Assembly: GCA_050331295.1 (NCBI GenBank)
Contig: JBHJGZ010000003.1
Coordinates: forward strand, 248,001 to 312,000
Direction: 5' to 3'
From: Kuafuiihalomonas sp050331295
Lineage (GTDB): Bacteria; Myxococcota; Kuafuiibacteriia; Kuafuiibacteriales; Kuafuiibacteriaceae
Length of the DNA stretch: 64,000 bases
The notes under the pieces are model-generated. The model ran no database searches. It was not told the origin of the DNA and was given only the letters and a program-made list of their open reading frames with translations. Shown here piece after piece: positions 62,724-64,000 of the stretch. The position numbers and the translations under genes are program-made. Every line of letters starts with the position of its first letter. Within the stretch, counting starts at the first letter, position 1.

Positions 62724-63482
62724 GTGGACACACTGATTCAGCGCGTCGCGGGACACCTGGAGCACGCCCATCGCCTCTTGTTCGTGACCGGCGCGGGCCT
62801 GTCCGCCGACTCGGGTCTGCCTACATATCGAGGCATTGGCGGACTGTACGACGGACCCAACACCGACGAGCTCCCCATCGAGGTCCTCCTTTCGGGCCCC
62901 ATGTATCAGCGCGACCCGAGCCGCACGTGGAAATACATCAGCCAGCTCGAGGCAGCGTGTAGAGGGGCAGAACCCAACCGCGGTCACCGCGTCATCGCGA
63001 ACCTCGAAACCTCGTTCGATGTGGTCGTCCTGACCCAGAATGTGGATGGCCTGCACCATGCGGCCGGCTCGAGCCGAGTCATCGAGATCCACGGCGCCCT
63101 CCGTCGCCTTCGCTGCCCGGCGTGCACCTGGCGAGACGAGGTCTCGGACTACGCGGCGCTGGAAGCCGTACCCCGCTGTCCGATCTGTGAGGGAATCATC
63201 CGGCCCGACGTCGTATTGTTCGAGGAGATGCTTCCCGAAGTCGCCTTGGACACGTGGTCGGAGGAAGCGAACCGAGGCTTCGACATGGTTTTCTCCGTCG
63301 GAACCTCGAGTCTGTTCCCATACATCATCGAGCCGGTCTGGATGGCGGCCCAACGAGGTCTTCCGACGGTGGAGATCAACCCCGCTTCGACCGACCTATC
63401 GTCGGTGGTCGACGTTCATCTTCAGCTCCGCGCCGCGGAAGCCTTGGACGCTTTGGCCAAAGCGCTGGGACTCGACCCATGA
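62724..63482 (+). CDS. SIR2-family NAD-dependent protein deacylase (sirtuin)
   Basis: A 252-residue sirtuin. NAD pocket: VTGAGLSADSGLPTYRG and LTQNVDGLHHAAGSS; catalytic His in VIEIHGALRRLRCPAC; zinc cysteines CPACTW and RCPICEG; then RPDVVLFEEMLPE and the FSVGTSSLFPY/EINPAS end. It removes acyl groups from lysines using NAD. The GTG at 62724 is the first start consistent with the fold; no upstream ATG in frame is near. It lies divergent from the serine hydrolase and convergent with the next gene. Confidence 0.95.
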   Translation: MDTLIQRVAGHLEHAHRLLFVTGAGLSADSGLPTYRGIGGLYDGPNTDELPIEVLLSGPMYQRDPSRTWKYISQLEAACRGAEPNRGHRVIANLETSFDVVVLTQNVDGLHHAAGSSRVIEIHGALRRLRCPACTWRDEVSDYAALEAVPRCPICEGIIRPDVVLFEEMLPEVALDTWSEEANRGFDMVFSVGTSSLFPYIIEPVWMAAQRGLPTVEINPASTDLSSVVDVHLQLRAAEALDALAKALGLDP

Positions 63483-63493
63483 CCAGATCGCCT

Positions 63494-64000
63494 TCAAGGT
63501 AACGCATCGATGCGGTCCGCCATGGATTCGAGCTGCTCACCGAGCTCGGCCACCGCGGGGCCGAGATCGGCAAGTTGACGTGCCGCACTTGCAAGCTGGC
63601 GGGTGCGCTCGGACAGGACCGGGACGACCACGGAGGCCGGTGGGACTCGGATCTCCCGAGTGACCGCGAAGGACATCCCCGCCGAAATCGAGGGCATCTC
63701 TCGGGAAGCCGGAAGGCGGGTGAGGACGTCGTTCAAGGGCCCCAGCGCCATCATCAAGCCGATGGCTTCGCTCACCAATACGCTCCTGGTGTCCGAAGGC
63801 AACGGTTCATAGGCTGCACCCACGGTCCGAAGCATGTGATTGTAGAGCGCATTCACGAAGTCCAAGAGACGCCCGGCATCGGAAGCACCGATCCATGTCT
63901 TGTTCTCCGGGATGGGCGGACGGCGCTGCACTGGATTTCGCGCCACGAGCCGGGTTGGCTCGAAGCTGGGATCCTCACGGAGAAACTTCTGGTAGGCGTC
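63494..64000 (-). CDS. Protein of unknown function (5' end outside window)
   Basis: The frame is open from the right edge (QKFLREDPSFEPTRLVARNP) through residues that include TWIGASDAGRLLDFVNALYN and EAIGLMMALGPLNDVLTRLP to a helical end (LGPAVAELGEQLESMADRID). It is at least 168 residues. Mostly helical with no signal peptide in view; no family recognised. A GTG at 63946 is an in-frame internal start. It is convergent with the sirtuin gene, 11 bases away. Confidence 0.55.
   Translation of the reverse strand, partial: DAYQKFLREDPSFEPTRLVARNPVQRRPPIPENKTWIGASDAGRLLDFVNALYNHMLRTVGAAYEPLPSDTRSVLVSEAIGLMMALGPLNDVLTRLPASREMPSISAGMSFAVTREIRVPPASVVVPVLSERTRQLASAARQLADLGPAVAELGEQLESMADRIDALP

Overview
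This is a GC-rich stretch of a Gram-negative bacterial chromosome. The Gram-negative call rests on outer-membrane beta-barrels, a LolA-like carrier and a TonB-dependent receptor. A caspase-like protease behind an ECF sigma factor, several short GTG/ATGA-overlapped operons, a cbb3 oxidase and many Cys-anchored lipoproteins would suit Myxococcota or another former 'deltaproteobacterial' lineage. That placement is an inference from gene content, not from a marker gene.

Layout. 1-8.4 kb: the 3' end of a biotin-dependent acyl-CoA carboxylase, a DUF2892 protein, an RND exporter / LolA-like / beta-barrel operon facing an ArsR regulator across a palindromic promoter region, and small secreted or Cys-rich proteins. 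8.4-15 kb: a DUF6265 lipoprotein, a three-gene amidoligase operon (RimK-like, GCS2-like, N-formylglutamate amidohydrolase) and a regulator/SRPBCC membrane pair. 15-30 kb: a Ca2+/cation exchanger, a beta-CASP nuclease, a compact cbb3 oxidase operon (ccoS-ccoN fusion, ccoO, a mono-heme ccoP, the ccoI copper ATPase), a lipase-like hydrolase and pyruvate carboxylase. 30-40 kb: an ECF sigma / membrane protein / caspase operon, a truncated LysR, a Cache lipoprotein with an acetate transporter, a methyltransferase-hydrolase fusion and a DUF4914 protein.

40-57.4 kb is a mobile-element graveyard tied to a tRNA-Val(CAC) gene at its right edge. It holds an integrase relic aimed at the tRNA, at least two partial copies of the tRNA 3' end (near 49.2 and 50.2 kb) and one more degraded copy (42.05 kb), two IS91-type transposase relics, an IS3 relic, broken genes (antitoxin, LysR, amidohydrolase, alpha/beta hydrolases, alcohol dehydrogenase, ATPase), two apparently intact PIN-domain toxin-antitoxin pairs, and a few intact cargo genes (TonB receptor, VOC, MerR, serine hydrolase, a tandem DUF1254/DUF1214 lipoprotein).

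57.6-64 kb returns to ordinary chromosome: a zinc-type CDF transporter, an ECF sigma factor with a ChrR-like cupin anti-sigma factor, an ATP-grasp enzyme, a serine hydrolase with a small lipoprotein, a sirtuin and a truncated unknown gene. The likeliest places for undescribed biology are the sigma/caspase/repeat operon, the amidoligase operon, the fused and shortened cbb3 subunits, the methyltransferase-hydrolase fusion and the stacked tRNA-end modules.
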